Below, one piece after another: positions 8,916-16,865 of a stretch of DNA of 64,000 nucleotides (the first letter of the stretch is position 1; each line of letters begins with the position of its first letter). A program made the translations under genes and the position numbers. The stretch is from GCA-2737725 sp965229355 (GTDB lineage Bacteria > Pseudomonadota > Alphaproteobacteria > Rhodospirillales > Rhodospirillaceae): assembly GCA_965229355.1 (NCBI GenBank), contig OZ245869.1:2852001-2916000 (forward strand), written 5' to 3'. The notes beneath the pieces were generated by a model. It made no database searches and was not told the origin of the DNA. It saw only the letters and a program-made list of their open reading frames with translations.

Positions 8916-10085
8916 TTACAAATCTAGGTCAGATGCGCGCTGCGGGGTTAATGTGATGATTTCTAAAAGCCCATTCGAAGGGGCTTGCGTGAAGTCAATC
9001 CATGGCATGTAAAATTCCATGAATAGATCGATCACAAATTGAACAACCAGCGGGCTGACGTGAAAGGGGCTGCCATCTGCAACCCCAGCAGAAACAGTAT
9101 CAATGGCAACGCTGTGCTGCGTCACAAGTTCATATGAGGGGTAGTACTCAATTCCGTCAATTTGATTTTGCGCCATTTCAACACCAAGTCGAATAATCGC
9201 TTTTGAGATGGCGTTCGCTTCGTATGGGCTCAGGCCGCTCATCGTTCCATTTAAGGGAACGGGCGAAACGGTCGTAAAGAGGCGTACGTCGGAGCCATAT
9301 TCATTTAAAGCTTTGCGGACCTGTGTGATCGCGTGCGCGACACTTTCCGGTTTCAAGAATCTGCTGAGCGTACCGCTGCCGACATCATCATCTTTTTGCC
9401 CGGTCTCGGCAAACCCGGCGGTGAGAATGACGACATTCTTTTTTCGGCTTTTGATGCGCTCTTTAAAATGGGGCGCGTGAATAATTGACATCAGAACGTT
9501 TAAGGGGTCGGTGTCGTCCTGATATCGGTACGCAATCACATCGTCGACGTTGCGCTGCTTAATCAAACTACCAAGGTTTGACGCAAAGCAGCTGCCGATA
9601 CAGGTAAAAGATGCGTCTTGTGCAATCGGAACAATTGTTTTGTTTCTTGTAAGCTGCGCTTTCAGGCGCGTGACGTCTTTGGCTTGATACTGTGTGCGGA
9701 AATAATAGCTTTGCTTCGAGCGATGTGCGGCGTGAATACGCTGATAGCTTTTCTTCGCGTCAACGTTCGCATCAAAATCTTTAATATACGTGCGCAGATT
9801 TTCGGCGACTGCGATGTTGGTGTCGTTGCACCGGGCGAGGGCTTGTAGCGCAATGGATGCGATTTCTTCACGATGAGGCGCGTGCCCCCATAAATAAGCG
9901 CACAAGCTTAAGATCAAGTCGTCATGAAGTGCAGTCTTTCGGTCTTTGTCCGACATGCGCTTAAGCAATGCGTCAGAACTAATTTCCGTTGCGCCCGGAA
10001 AGATATGCTGTAACTGCGCCAGCATTGTTGCGCGCGGAGGAAAAACGCGAGATGCGAATATCAAGCTGTCGGTTAGGTCGGTCAT
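8916..10085 (-). CDS. GSCFA-domain protein (SGNH/GDSL-like hydrolase fold)
   Basis: A 389-residue cytosolic-looking protein. It carries the family-defining block GSCFASNL (G164, S165), then VILTAGFAET, TVSPVPLNGT, a YYPSYELV segment and FHVSP, matching the GSCFA family (related to SGNH/GDSL esterases, Ser165 as the likely nucleophile). The substrate is not established for the family; members often occur near polysaccharide genes, which is not the case here. I place the start at ATG 10085; a TTG at 10103 gives six more residues, and neither has a good ribosome-binding site. Its 3' end lies 6 nt from the convergent helicase gene. Confidence 0.85.
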   Translation of the reverse strand: MTDLTDSLIFASRVFPPRATMLAQLQHIFPGATEISSDALLKRMSDKDRKTALHDDLILSLCAYLWGHAPHREEIASIALQALARCNDTNIAVAENLRTYIKDFDANVDAKKSYQRIHAAHRSKQSYYFRTQYQAKDVTRLKAQLTRNKTIVPIAQDASFTCIGSCFASNLGSLIKQRNVDDVIAYRYQDDTDPLNVLMSIIHAPHFKERIKSRKKNVVILTAGFAETGQKDDDVGSGTLSRFLKPESVAHAITQVRKALNEYGSDVRLFTTVSPVPLNGTMSGLSPYEANAISKAIIRLGVEMAQNQIDGIEYYPSYELVTQHSVAIDTVSAGVADGSPFHVSPLVVQFVIDLFMEFYMPWIDFTQAPSNGLLEIITLTPQRASDLDL

Positions 10086-10145
10086 TTGCTGAAATAATTG
10101 CAATGATGAAGCAGAAATAAGGTCTTCATTTTAATACTAAAAGAT

Positions 10146-10574
10146 TTAACGTGCCAGGAAATCAATCACTGCGCGGCCGATCATGAACCACAGCGCTAAA
10201 GCTGAAATCACATACAAGTAAAACCGCACCATCACGATATTGATCGTGCAGTGCACGATGGAATGTAGGATACGGAAACCTACGAATACCCACGCGGCAA
10301 TGACGTATAAATCGTCCGCCTGGTGCGTGACCCACAAATACAGCACAAGCGCATAAAACAGCACCGGCAGCTCAAACAGGTTTTTCAGGTTGGCTGAGGG
10401 ATTGTAGACAGCCGGCGGTGTCAACCGATCAAGCTCGCCTGGCTTTTCCAGATCACGCGGGTTGATGTTGTTGCCCGTAATGAAACGAATACGGCGGATA
10501 TACATAAAGATCCATACCGCAAACGTTAAGGCCATCAGCGTCAAAAACGGTGCAAAGATCGTGGTGGGTGTCAT
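10146..10574 (-). CDS. MAPEG-family membrane protein
   Basis: A 142-residue integral membrane protein with four hydrophobic segments (about 5-25, 65-85, 90-105 and 118-138). The NLFELPVLFYAL segment and the WVFVGFRILHSIVH...RF pattern are the hallmarks of the MAPEG family (membrane-associated proteins in eicosanoid and glutathione metabolism). Bacterial members may have glutathione transferase or peroxidase activity, but the physiological role is unknown. The ATG at 10574 is preceded by GGTGAG. It sits alone between the GSCFA gene and the first chemoreceptor. Confidence 0.88.
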   Translation of the reverse strand: MTPTTIFAPFLTLMALTFAVWIFMYIRRIRFITGNNINPRDLEKPGELDRLTPPAVYNPSANLKNLFELPVLFYALVLYLWVTHQADDLYVIAAWVFVGFRILHSIVHCTINIVMVRFYLYVISALALWFMIGRAVIDFLAR

Positions 10575-10640
10575 GACGTCTCACCATGTTAGTTGTGATG
10601 CCGTCACGTTACGCCATTCGGACGCTGTATGAACATCCCC

Positions 10641-10670
10641 AAAAAACCCTGCTGCCCGAAGACAGCAGGG
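10641..10670 (-). terminator. Intrinsic terminator of chemoreceptor 1
   Basis: CCCTGCTG (10647-10654) pairs with CAGCAGGG (10663-10670). On the minus strand the stem is followed by T6 (A-run 10641-10646). It lies 35 nt past the stop of the chemoreceptor gene at 10705. Confidence 0.92.
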
Positions 10671-10704
10671 TGAGACGTTGTGGAGCGACGTTTGTGATGG
10701 TTGG

Positions 10705-12393
10705 TTAAGCGGCCTTGATGTCCAGCAAGAATGTATCGACTTCTGATCGCAGTGTAGTGGACTGACGCGCCAGTTCTTTGGCCGCTTCCAACACTTGCGT
10801 TGAGACTTGGCCGGTTTCGCTTGCTGCTTGGGTCACGCCGACGATGTTGGTCGAAACTTCGCGTGTGCCCGATGCCGCTTGTTCAACGTTGCGGGCGATT
10901 TCCTTGGTTGCCGCGCCCTGTTCTTCGACGGCGGCTGCAATGGTGGTGGAAATGCCGTTCACTTTTTCGATGGTGACAAAAATGCGTTCAATCGCGGACA
11001 CCGAGCTTTTGGTGGCGCCTTGAATGCCGTTGATCTGGCTGCCGATCTCTTCCGTGGCTTTAGCGGTTTGGGTCGCCAAGTTCTTTACTTCCGAGGCTAC
11101 GACGGCAAAGCCCTTGCCCGCTTCGCCCGCACGTGCCGCTTCAATCGTGGCATTCAACGCCAGCAGATTTGTTTGCTCGGCAATGTCGGTGATGAGTGCA
11201 ACGACTTGGCCGATTTTACCGGCGGTGGTGTCGAGGCTGCGCACCAACTCCTTCGTCTCTGTAGCTTCACGCACAGCTTGTGCAACGATCTGAGTGGATT
11301 CAGCAACCTGACGACTGATTTCTAAGATCGAGCTTGAAAGCTCTTCTGTTGCTGCAGCTACGGTTTGCACGTTGGTTGAGGCTTGTTCCGAAGCCGCGGC
11401 AACGGCGGTGGATTGCACGTTGGTTTCTTCAGCGGCGGCCTGCATGGTCTGCGCTGAGTTTTCCATTTGCTCACTGGCTGAACTGACAGTGCCCAAAACC
11501 AACTTGATCACGTTATCAAAGCTGGCGGTGCGTTGTGCAATTTTCTCAGAGCGGACTTCCTTGGCTTTCCGTTCGACTTCTTGTGCGACGACCATTTCGT
11601 CGTTCTTGATCATGTTCTGCTTGAACACATCAACAGCTCCGGCCATCGAGCCAACTTCGTCTTTACGGTCAGCGTAAGGAATTTGAACTTGCTTATTGCC
11701 GCGCGCTAAAACGCTCATCACTTCCGTAATGTTAATGATCGGCGTTGCGATGGTTGAAGTGACCATATAAAGCGATGCCAATGCCACAACCAACGCCAAG
11801 CCCGTGACGACAATCAGCGTCACAACAGCGACGTTGTAACTGCTTGAGGCTGTTTGTTCGGTCTTTTGTGCAGCAGCGGCGTTGAACTCTGTCAGCTTGT
11901 CAATTGCGTCGCAGATTGCATTGAATTGTGTCGCTGTTGCAGTAAAAGCTGCTCCAATCGTCTTGAGATCGGCATCTGCCTTAATAAGCCCGATGACTTT
12001 ATTTATCTCGGTATCGTACTCTTCGCGCGGCTTAGTGACCTCATTGAGAAGCTTCTCTTCTTCTTTTGATGAGATGAGTTTCCTGTAAGTCTCAACATTG
12101 CCAGACAGTGTTTCGTGTGCAGACGTTAAGTCTTCGATGCCTTTTGCACGGCCTTCAGCGGTTGGCGATAAGATGGCGCGCGCCAGTACGAAGCGCGTGC
12201 GCCCGTTCCAAAACTTAATTTCTCCGGCAGCCTGAACAGACGGTAAGGAGTCCGTGGTTATCTTCGTTGTGGCATCACTCATGCGTCCCATGAGGATGAA
12301 CGCAGCCAAGCTTAAAATAGCGAATAACGATATCATCAAGCCAAACGCGAGTAAGGCTCGCGTCTTGATGGACAGATTTGTAAGAGCGGTCAT
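10705..12393 (-). CDS. Methyl-accepting chemotaxis protein (MCP array copy 1)
   Basis: A 562-residue inner-membrane chemoreceptor. Layout: TM1 (about 12-33), periplasmic helical domain of the four-helix-bundle MCP type (about 34-187), TM2 (about 188-210), HAMP (about 211-265) and cytoplasmic signalling domain (about 300-550). The hairpin tip (EQTNLLALNATIEAARAGE) that binds CheA/CheW is intact. There is no NWETF-type C-terminal pentapeptide; the protein ends DIKAA like its four neighbours. The ligand is unknown. Last of five tandem receptors and closest to copy 2 (start MTALTNLSIKTRALLAFGL versus MSALNNWSIRSRALLAFGL). An imperfect dyad lies in its leader. Confidence 0.94.
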   Translation of the reverse strand: MTALTNLSIKTRALLAFGLMISLFAILSLAAFILMGRMSDATTKITTDSLPSVQAAGEIKFWNGRTRFVLARAILSPTAEGRAKGIEDLTSAHETLSGNVETYRKLISSKEEEKLLNEVTKPREEYDTEINKVIGLIKADADLKTIGAAFTATATQFNAICDAIDKLTEFNAAAAQKTEQTASSSYNVAVVTLIVVTGLALVVALASLYMVTSTIATPIINITEVMSVLARGNKQVQIPYADRKDEVGSMAGAVDVFKQNMIKNDEMVVAQEVERKAKEVRSEKIAQRTASFDNVIKLVLGTVSSASEQMENSAQTMQAAAEETNVQSTAVAAASEQASTNVQTVAAATEELSSSILEISRQVAESTQIVAQAVREATETKELVRSLDTTAGKIGQVVALITDIAEQTNLLALNATIEAARAGEAGKGFAVVASEVKNLATQTAKATEEIGSQINGIQGATKSSVSAIERIFVTIEKVNGISTTIAAAVEEQGAATKEIARNVEQAASGTREVSTNIVGVTQAASETGQVSTQVLEAAKELARQSTTLRSEVDTFLLDIKAA

Positions 12394-12620
12394 GTATGCT
12401 TCCCAGTTACGATTTCAATCCAGTGTGTGTGCTCACTGGAGATCGTAGTTGTTACGGAAGCGTCACAAAAATGCAGGATGAACTGAGGGCTAGACCACAT
12501 GAGATAAAGGCGTACGCCCCAGTGCGGATTATCCTTACGACGTAGAAAATTCGTTCACACACTGAGTTTTCCACTCACATTCGTGTGTGGACACGCGCGC
12601 CACGCGAAAAAAAATATGAA
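12394..12620 (-). promoter_or_regulatory. Leader/promoter region of chemoreceptor 1
   Basis: Presumed promoter region. The clearest structure is a dyad at 12409-12446: TCCAGTG (12419-12425) with CACTGGA (12434-12440), extended by ACGAT (12409-12413) with ATCGT (12442-12446). It lies roughly 20-50 nt before the start codon, so it may be an operator or an RNA hairpin. No sigma-28 or sigma-70 promoter is convincing by eye. Confidence 0.4.
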
Positions 12621-12653
12621 AAAATAGCCCTCCGCGTCGGGACGCGGAGGGCT
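12621..12653 (-). terminator. Intrinsic terminator of chemoreceptor 2
   Basis: A perfect 13-bp stem, AGCCCTCCGCGTC (12626-12638) with GACGCGGAGGGCT (12641-12653), is followed on the minus strand by TATTTTTTCATATTTTTTTT. It lies about 80 nt past the chemoreceptor stop at 12732. Confidence 0.93.
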
Positions 12654-12731
12654 ACGGGCGACTCGTTCAGGCCTATGGAGGAGAGAGCGAAGCCTGTACG
12701 AGTTGGAGTCTCAGATATCCATACGGCGGTG

Positions 12732-14420
12732 TTAAGCCGCTTTAATATCCGTCAGGAACGTATCCACTTCTGAACGTAGTGTGGTGGATTGCTTGGCCAA
12801 CTCTTTGGCCGCTTCCAGCACTTGCGTGGACACTTGGCCGGTTTCGCTTGCGGCTTGGGTCACGCCAACGATGTTGGTCGAAACTTCGCGTGTGCCCGAT
12901 GCAGCTTGTTCAACGTTGCGGGCGATTTCCTTTGTCGCCGCACCTTGTTCTTCCACTGCCGAAGCAATGGTGGCGGAAATACCATTAACCTGCTCAATGG
13001 TTTCAAAGATGCGTTCGATCGCCGCGACGGACGATTTTGTCGCATTTTGAATGCCATTGATCTGGCCGCTGATTTCTTCCGTCGCCTTGGCCGTCTGTGT
13101 CGCCAGGTTTTTCACTTCCGAAGCCACAACCGCAAAGCCTTTGCCTGCTTCACCAGCGCGTGCGGCTTCAATCGTCGCATTCAAGGCTAACAGGTTCGTC
13201 TGCTCGGCGATGTCGGTAATCAAGGCGACAACCTGGCCGATTTTCCCGGCTGTGGTGTCAAGGCTGCGCACCAGTTCCTTGGTTTCAGTTGCTTCCTTCA
13301 CGGCCTGGGTCACGACACGGCTTGATTGTGCAACCTGACGGCTGATCTCTTGGATCGAGCTGGAAAGCTCTTCTGTGGCGGCGGCAACCGTTTGCACGTT
13401 TGTCGACGCTTGTTCAGACGCAGCAGCCACGGCAGTCGACTGTACGTTGGTTTCTTCAGCGGCAGCTTGCATGCTTTGTGCTGAGGCTTCCATTTGTTGG
13501 CTGGCTGAACTGACTGTTCCTAAAACCAACTTAATCACGTTGTCGAAGCTGGCGGTGCGTTGAGCAATCTTCTCAGCCCGCAGTTCCTTGGCTTTGCGTT
13601 CGACTTCTTGGGCAGCAATCATTTCGTCGTTCTTAATCATGTTGTCTTTAAACACCTCCACAGCTTCTGCCATGGAGCCGATTTCATCTTTGCGATCAGC
13701 GAACGGAATTTTCACCTGCTTATTGCCATTCGCCAACTCAGACATCGTGCTAGTGATTGTCACGATGGGAGCGGCGATGGTCGACGTCACCATGTAGAAT
13801 GATAGAAGGCCAACAATAGTTGCTACGACTGTAATGGCAATCATTGTCATTCCGCCAGTCTGCTCGGCATCTAGTGCCGCGGCTACGGACTTATCGCTGC
13901 CAACGCTGTTTATCTCAGTCAATTTATCAATGGCGCTACCAATTGCATTAAATTGCTCGGAGCTATCAACAAAGGCTTGGCCGATAATCTTGATGTCCAC
14001 ATTTTTTTGCATCATCGAGATCATTGCGTCTACGCTTTCAACATATTTTTCTCGCGTGGCAACAACTTTATCGTAGAGTTTGCGTTCCTCATCAGATGAA
14101 ATGAGTTTTTCATACTCTTTGATTTTCGATGAAAATTCCTCGCGCCGCTTTGAATAGTCAGCAAGGCCTTTTACGCGATCTTCCGGCGTTTGCGACAATA
14201 TAGCGCGCGATAATGTTGTCCGCGTGCGTGCATTTAGAAATTTAACTTCGCCGACGACCTTTATGCTGGGGAGCCAATTTCCCGATACATCATTCGCTGC
14301 TGTCCCCATTCTCGCCATTTGGGCGTAGCCAATGACGCCCATAGTAACGATAAGCGCGATCATCAGTCCAAAAGCCAACAATGCGCGGCTTCTAATGGAC
14401 CAGTTATTTAAAGCACTCAT
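12732..14420 (-). CDS. Methyl-accepting chemotaxis protein (MCP array copy 2)
   Basis: A 562-residue chemoreceptor, same layout and length as copy 1: TM1 about 12-33, four-helix-bundle-type periplasmic domain, TM2 about 190-210, HAMP and signalling domain with an intact EQTNLLALNATIEAARAGE tip. The frame stays open far upstream to 14867, but the start is set at ATG 14420 because GGAGG precedes it at proper spacing and the resulting N-terminus (MSALNNWSIRSRALL) aligns with copy 1; the upstream extension has no receptor-like sequence. Its sensor domain is related to copy 1 but clearly diverged, while the cytoplasmic part is almost the same. Ligand unknown. Confidence 0.94.
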   Translation of the reverse strand: MSALNNWSIRSRALLAFGLMIALIVTMGVIGYAQMARMGTAANDVSGNWLPSIKVVGEVKFLNARTRTTLSRAILSQTPEDRVKGLADYSKRREEFSSKIKEYEKLISSDEERKLYDKVVATREKYVESVDAMISMMQKNVDIKIIGQAFVDSSEQFNAIGSAIDKLTEINSVGSDKSVAAALDAEQTGGMTMIAITVVATIVGLLSFYMVTSTIAAPIVTITSTMSELANGNKQVKIPFADRKDEIGSMAEAVEVFKDNMIKNDEMIAAQEVERKAKELRAEKIAQRTASFDNVIKLVLGTVSSASQQMEASAQSMQAAAEETNVQSTAVAAASEQASTNVQTVAAATEELSSSIQEISRQVAQSSRVVTQAVKEATETKELVRSLDTTAGKIGQVVALITDIAEQTNLLALNATIEAARAGEAGKGFAVVASEVKNLATQTAKATEEISGQINGIQNATKSSVAAIERIFETIEQVNGISATIASAVEEQGAATKEIARNVEQAASGTREVSTNIVGVTQAASETGQVSTQVLEAAKELAKQSTTLRSEVDTFLTDIKAA

Positions 14421-14820
14421 GGTTCTGTGACCTCCATATGTCTTAAAAGATGCTCTCGACGTCGCTGCGTTTCTCCGCACGTCGCTTGCATCTGCTAGCT
14501 CGATAACATTCGCGTGAAGGTCTTGGGCGTATCCGATGGATAGGGGGCAATGCTCTTTCGGATACTCAGGGGCGATTTTCGGGGGCGCTTCAATCTGCGG
14601 CACAAGCATTTGCATTGCACACATACATCTATAGTTGGGCGTGTCGCTTGCAGGTCGCACAAAAAAAGCATCCCTCAGTCGGTTTTGACCCCGAGATGCT
14701 GAGGATTCGGTATCTGAAGCAGGGCTTAAGAAAATCCACACTTGTCGTGTGGTTAGGCTTGCCTTTTCAAATAAAAGAAAGCCCTCGGCGTGAGGAACGC
14801 GGAGGCCAGACTTTATAAAA
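14421..14820 (-). promoter_or_regulatory. Leader/promoter region of chemoreceptor 2
   Basis: About 400 nt with no supported gene. GTATCCGA (14529-14536) and TCGGATAC (14558-14565) form an 8-bp dyad 110-145 nt before the start codon. The sequence TATCCGAAAGAGCA, written on the minus strand here, recurs in the opposite orientation ahead of copy 3 (about 16735). The function is unknown. Confidence 0.4.
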
Positions 14821-14824
14821 AAGA

Positions 14825-14854
14825 AGCTCCTCGCCTGAGGAAAGGCGAGGAGCT
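14825..14854 (-). terminator. Intrinsic terminator of chemoreceptor 3
   Basis: AGCTCCTCGCCT (14825-14836) pairs with AGGCGAGGAGCT (14843-14854): 12 bp, 6-nt loop, followed on the minus strand by TTCTTTTTTATAAAG. A second, proximal stem (CCCGCAAGG 14861-14869 with CCTTGCGGG 14883-14891) lies between it and the stop codon. Confidence 0.9.
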
Positions 14855-14905
14855 GGGCGGCCCGCAAGGAAACGGAGAATAACCTTGCGGGTAACTCTGC
14901 GGTCT

Positions 14906-16588
14906 TTAGGCCGCTTTGATATCCAGCAAGAACGTATCCACTTCGGTACGCAGTGTGGTGGATTGCTTGGCCAATTCCTTGGCCGCTTCCAACACTTGCG
15001 TGGACACCTGGCCGGTTTCTCCGGCAGCTTGGGTGACGCCGACGATATTCGTGGACACTTCTTTGGTGCCCGACGCGGCTTGTTCGACGTTGCGTGCGAT
15101 TTCTTTGGTGGCGGCACCTTGTTCTTCCACAGCCGAGGCAATGGTGGTGGAAATGCCGTTTACTTTCTCGATGGTTTCAAAGATGCGCTCGATGGCTCCA
15201 ACCGAGTCCTTCGTCGCACTTTGGATTCCTTCGATCTGACCGCCGATTTCTTCGGTGGCTTTTGCAGTTTGGGTCGCCAAATTTTTAACTTCGGATGCCA
15301 CAACCGCAAAGCCTTTGCCCGCTTCACCAGCGCGCGCGGCTTCAATGGTGGCATTCAACGCCAGCAGGTTGGTCTGCTCTGCGATGTCGGTGATCAACGC
15401 AACCACACGGCCAATGCGGCCTGCGGCTTCATCCAATCCACGCACCAATTCTTTGGTTTTCGTGGCTTCGTTGACGGCCTGATTAACCACGCGGGTTGAT
15501 TCTGCGACCTGACGGCTAATCTCGGCAATCGAGCTGGATAACTCTTCTGTTGCGGCAGCTACGGTTTGCACGTTGTTCGACGCTTGCTCCGACGCCGCAG
15601 CCACAGCCGTGGACTGCACGTTGGTTTCTTCAGCCGCAGCCTGCATGGTTTGGGCCGAGGCCTCCATTTGCTGACTTGCCGAGCTGACCGTGCCCAAGAC
15701 CAACTTGATCACGTTATCGAAGTTGGCTGTGCGGGCCGAGATTTTTTCTGCACGCACTTCTTTGGCCTTACGTTCAGTTTCTTGCGCAGCCACCATTTCA
15801 TCGTTCTTGATCATGTTGATCTTGAACACTTCAACAGCGCCAGCCATGGCTCCAATTTCATCGCCGCGCCCCGTGAACGGGATGGCGATTTGTTTGTTGC
15901 CTTCAGCCAGTTTCGTCATCGTGCCGGTAATAGCGCCAATCGGGGCAGAAATATTGCGGCCCACAAACACCGTGGCCCAGCCCAGAATGGCCAGCACGCC
16001 AACAATCACCACACCAATCAACGTCAGTGTGCTGCTGTAAAGCGCGTCAGCCGCCGCTGAAGCTTCATCCGAACCCTTTTTGTTGAAATCGACAATGTCA
16101 GCCAATGCCGCTGTAGCCTTGGCGTGGCCTTCGTCTGTCAGGATGCGGTAGATGTCGCGCGCTTCGTCATCTTTATTTTGCATCGCAAGCTCGATGACCG
16201 AGCTGGATGCCTTGAAATAAGATTCTGTTGCGTTGGTAAAAGCTTTGAACAAACGACGATTGTCTTCAGTCCGAATTGAGTCTTCGTATGTTTTTGTAAT
16301 TTTTTCGAAGTCGTCGTGGTCTTGTTCGATCGCGTTTTTATATTTTTGCAGCTTTTCTTGAGCGGTCGATAAGATCAGTTGGGCTTGGTCATTGTGGTGG
16401 CGTGACAAGGCGGCTGAAATCTGGGCTGCCATATCAATACGTGGCAACCAGCGGTCGGCGATATCGCTGGATTGAGCATTAATTTCGCTGGCGGTGTAAG
16501 CGCTGAAGCCTGCGAAACCTAAGAATACAGTTACGATGATGGCGAAGATGCCCATCATCTTCTGCTTGATCGACAGATTTTCTATCAC
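14906..16588 (-). CDS. Methyl-accepting chemotaxis protein (MCP array copy 3)
   Basis: A 560-residue chemoreceptor: TM1 (about 8-30), helical periplasmic domain (about 31-190) of the four-helix-bundle class but unlike copies 1 and 2, TM2 (about 193-215), HAMP and the conserved signalling domain ending DIKAA. The start is a GTG at 16588, preceded by GGAGG six nucleotides upstream, and gives MIENLSIKQKMMGIF, which aligns with the other copies. A GTG at 16633 and an ATG at 16600 are in frame but lack such a site. The sensor domain is rich in acidic and His/Asn residues (SRHHNDQAQ). Ligand unknown. Confidence 0.93.
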   Translation of the reverse strand: MIENLSIKQKMMGIFAIIVTVFLGFAGFSAYTASEINAQSSDIADRWLPRIDMAAQISAALSRHHNDQAQLILSTAQEKLQKYKNAIEQDHDDFEKITKTYEDSIRTEDNRRLFKAFTNATESYFKASSSVIELAMQNKDDEARDIYRILTDEGHAKATAALADIVDFNKKGSDEASAAADALYSSTLTLIGVVIVGVLAILGWATVFVGRNISAPIGAITGTMTKLAEGNKQIAIPFTGRGDEIGAMAGAVEVFKINMIKNDEMVAAQETERKAKEVRAEKISARTANFDNVIKLVLGTVSSASQQMEASAQTMQAAAEETNVQSTAVAAASEQASNNVQTVAAATEELSSSIAEISRQVAESTRVVNQAVNEATKTKELVRGLDEAAGRIGRVVALITDIAEQTNLLALNATIEAARAGEAGKGFAVVASEVKNLATQTAKATEEIGGQIEGIQSATKDSVGAIERIFETIEKVNGISTTIASAVEEQGAATKEIARNVEQAASGTKEVSTNIVGVTQAAGETGQVSTQVLEAAKELAKQSTTLRTEVDTFLLDIKAA

Positions 16589-16800
16589 GGCGTCCTCCAT
16601 AGAACGGATTGTTGTTTTGTTTTTTGCCCTCACCCCCGAGGTGATTGCCCGGTCATGCTAGCCAGCTATCGTTCCGGTTGAGGAGCCCGGAGGGCGTACA
16701 CCCCTGGGATAAAGACGCAGCGCATCTCCTCCCTATCCGAAAGAGCAGATAGTTTTGACTCTATACGATCACCTTGCGAACACCGGCTGTACGCGGGTCG
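16589..16800 (-). promoter_or_regulatory. Leader/promoter region of chemoreceptor 3
   Basis: Presumed promoter region with no gene. On the minus strand it contains CTTTCGGATAGGG (around 16731-16743), a string repeated as CTTTCGGATAAGG ahead of copy 4 (around 19050). In this copy TCAAAACT lies 11 nt upstream of the CGGATA part, loosely like a sigma-28 layout. This is suggestive only. Confidence 0.35.
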
Positions 16801-16802
16801 GG

Positions 16803-16835
16803 AAAAAGCCGCAGCCTGGACGTGCCAGGCTGCGG
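16803..16835 (-). terminator. Intrinsic terminator of chemoreceptor 4
   Basis: CCGCAGCCTGG (16809-16819) pairs with CCAGGCTGCGG (16825-16835), an 11-bp stem with a 5-nt loop, followed on the minus strand by CTTTTTCCC. It lies 30 nt past the stop at 16866. Confidence 0.92.
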
Positions 16836-16865
16836 AAACGGCGGTTTCTATGGATTCGGGGGTGA

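Noticed and set aside
10807..11325. Long plus-strand open frame (172 codons) opposite chemoreceptor 1; similar ones lie opposite copies 2-5 (for example 14885-15499)
   Set aside because: They mirror the conserved signalling domain and appear in all five copies only because the sense sequence is conserved; no independent start signal or protein-like composition.
14421..14867. N-terminal extension of chemoreceptor 2 to 14867
   Set aside because: The frame is open, but the segment has no receptor-like sequence and a GGAGG site directly precedes ATG 14420, which aligns with the start of copy 1.
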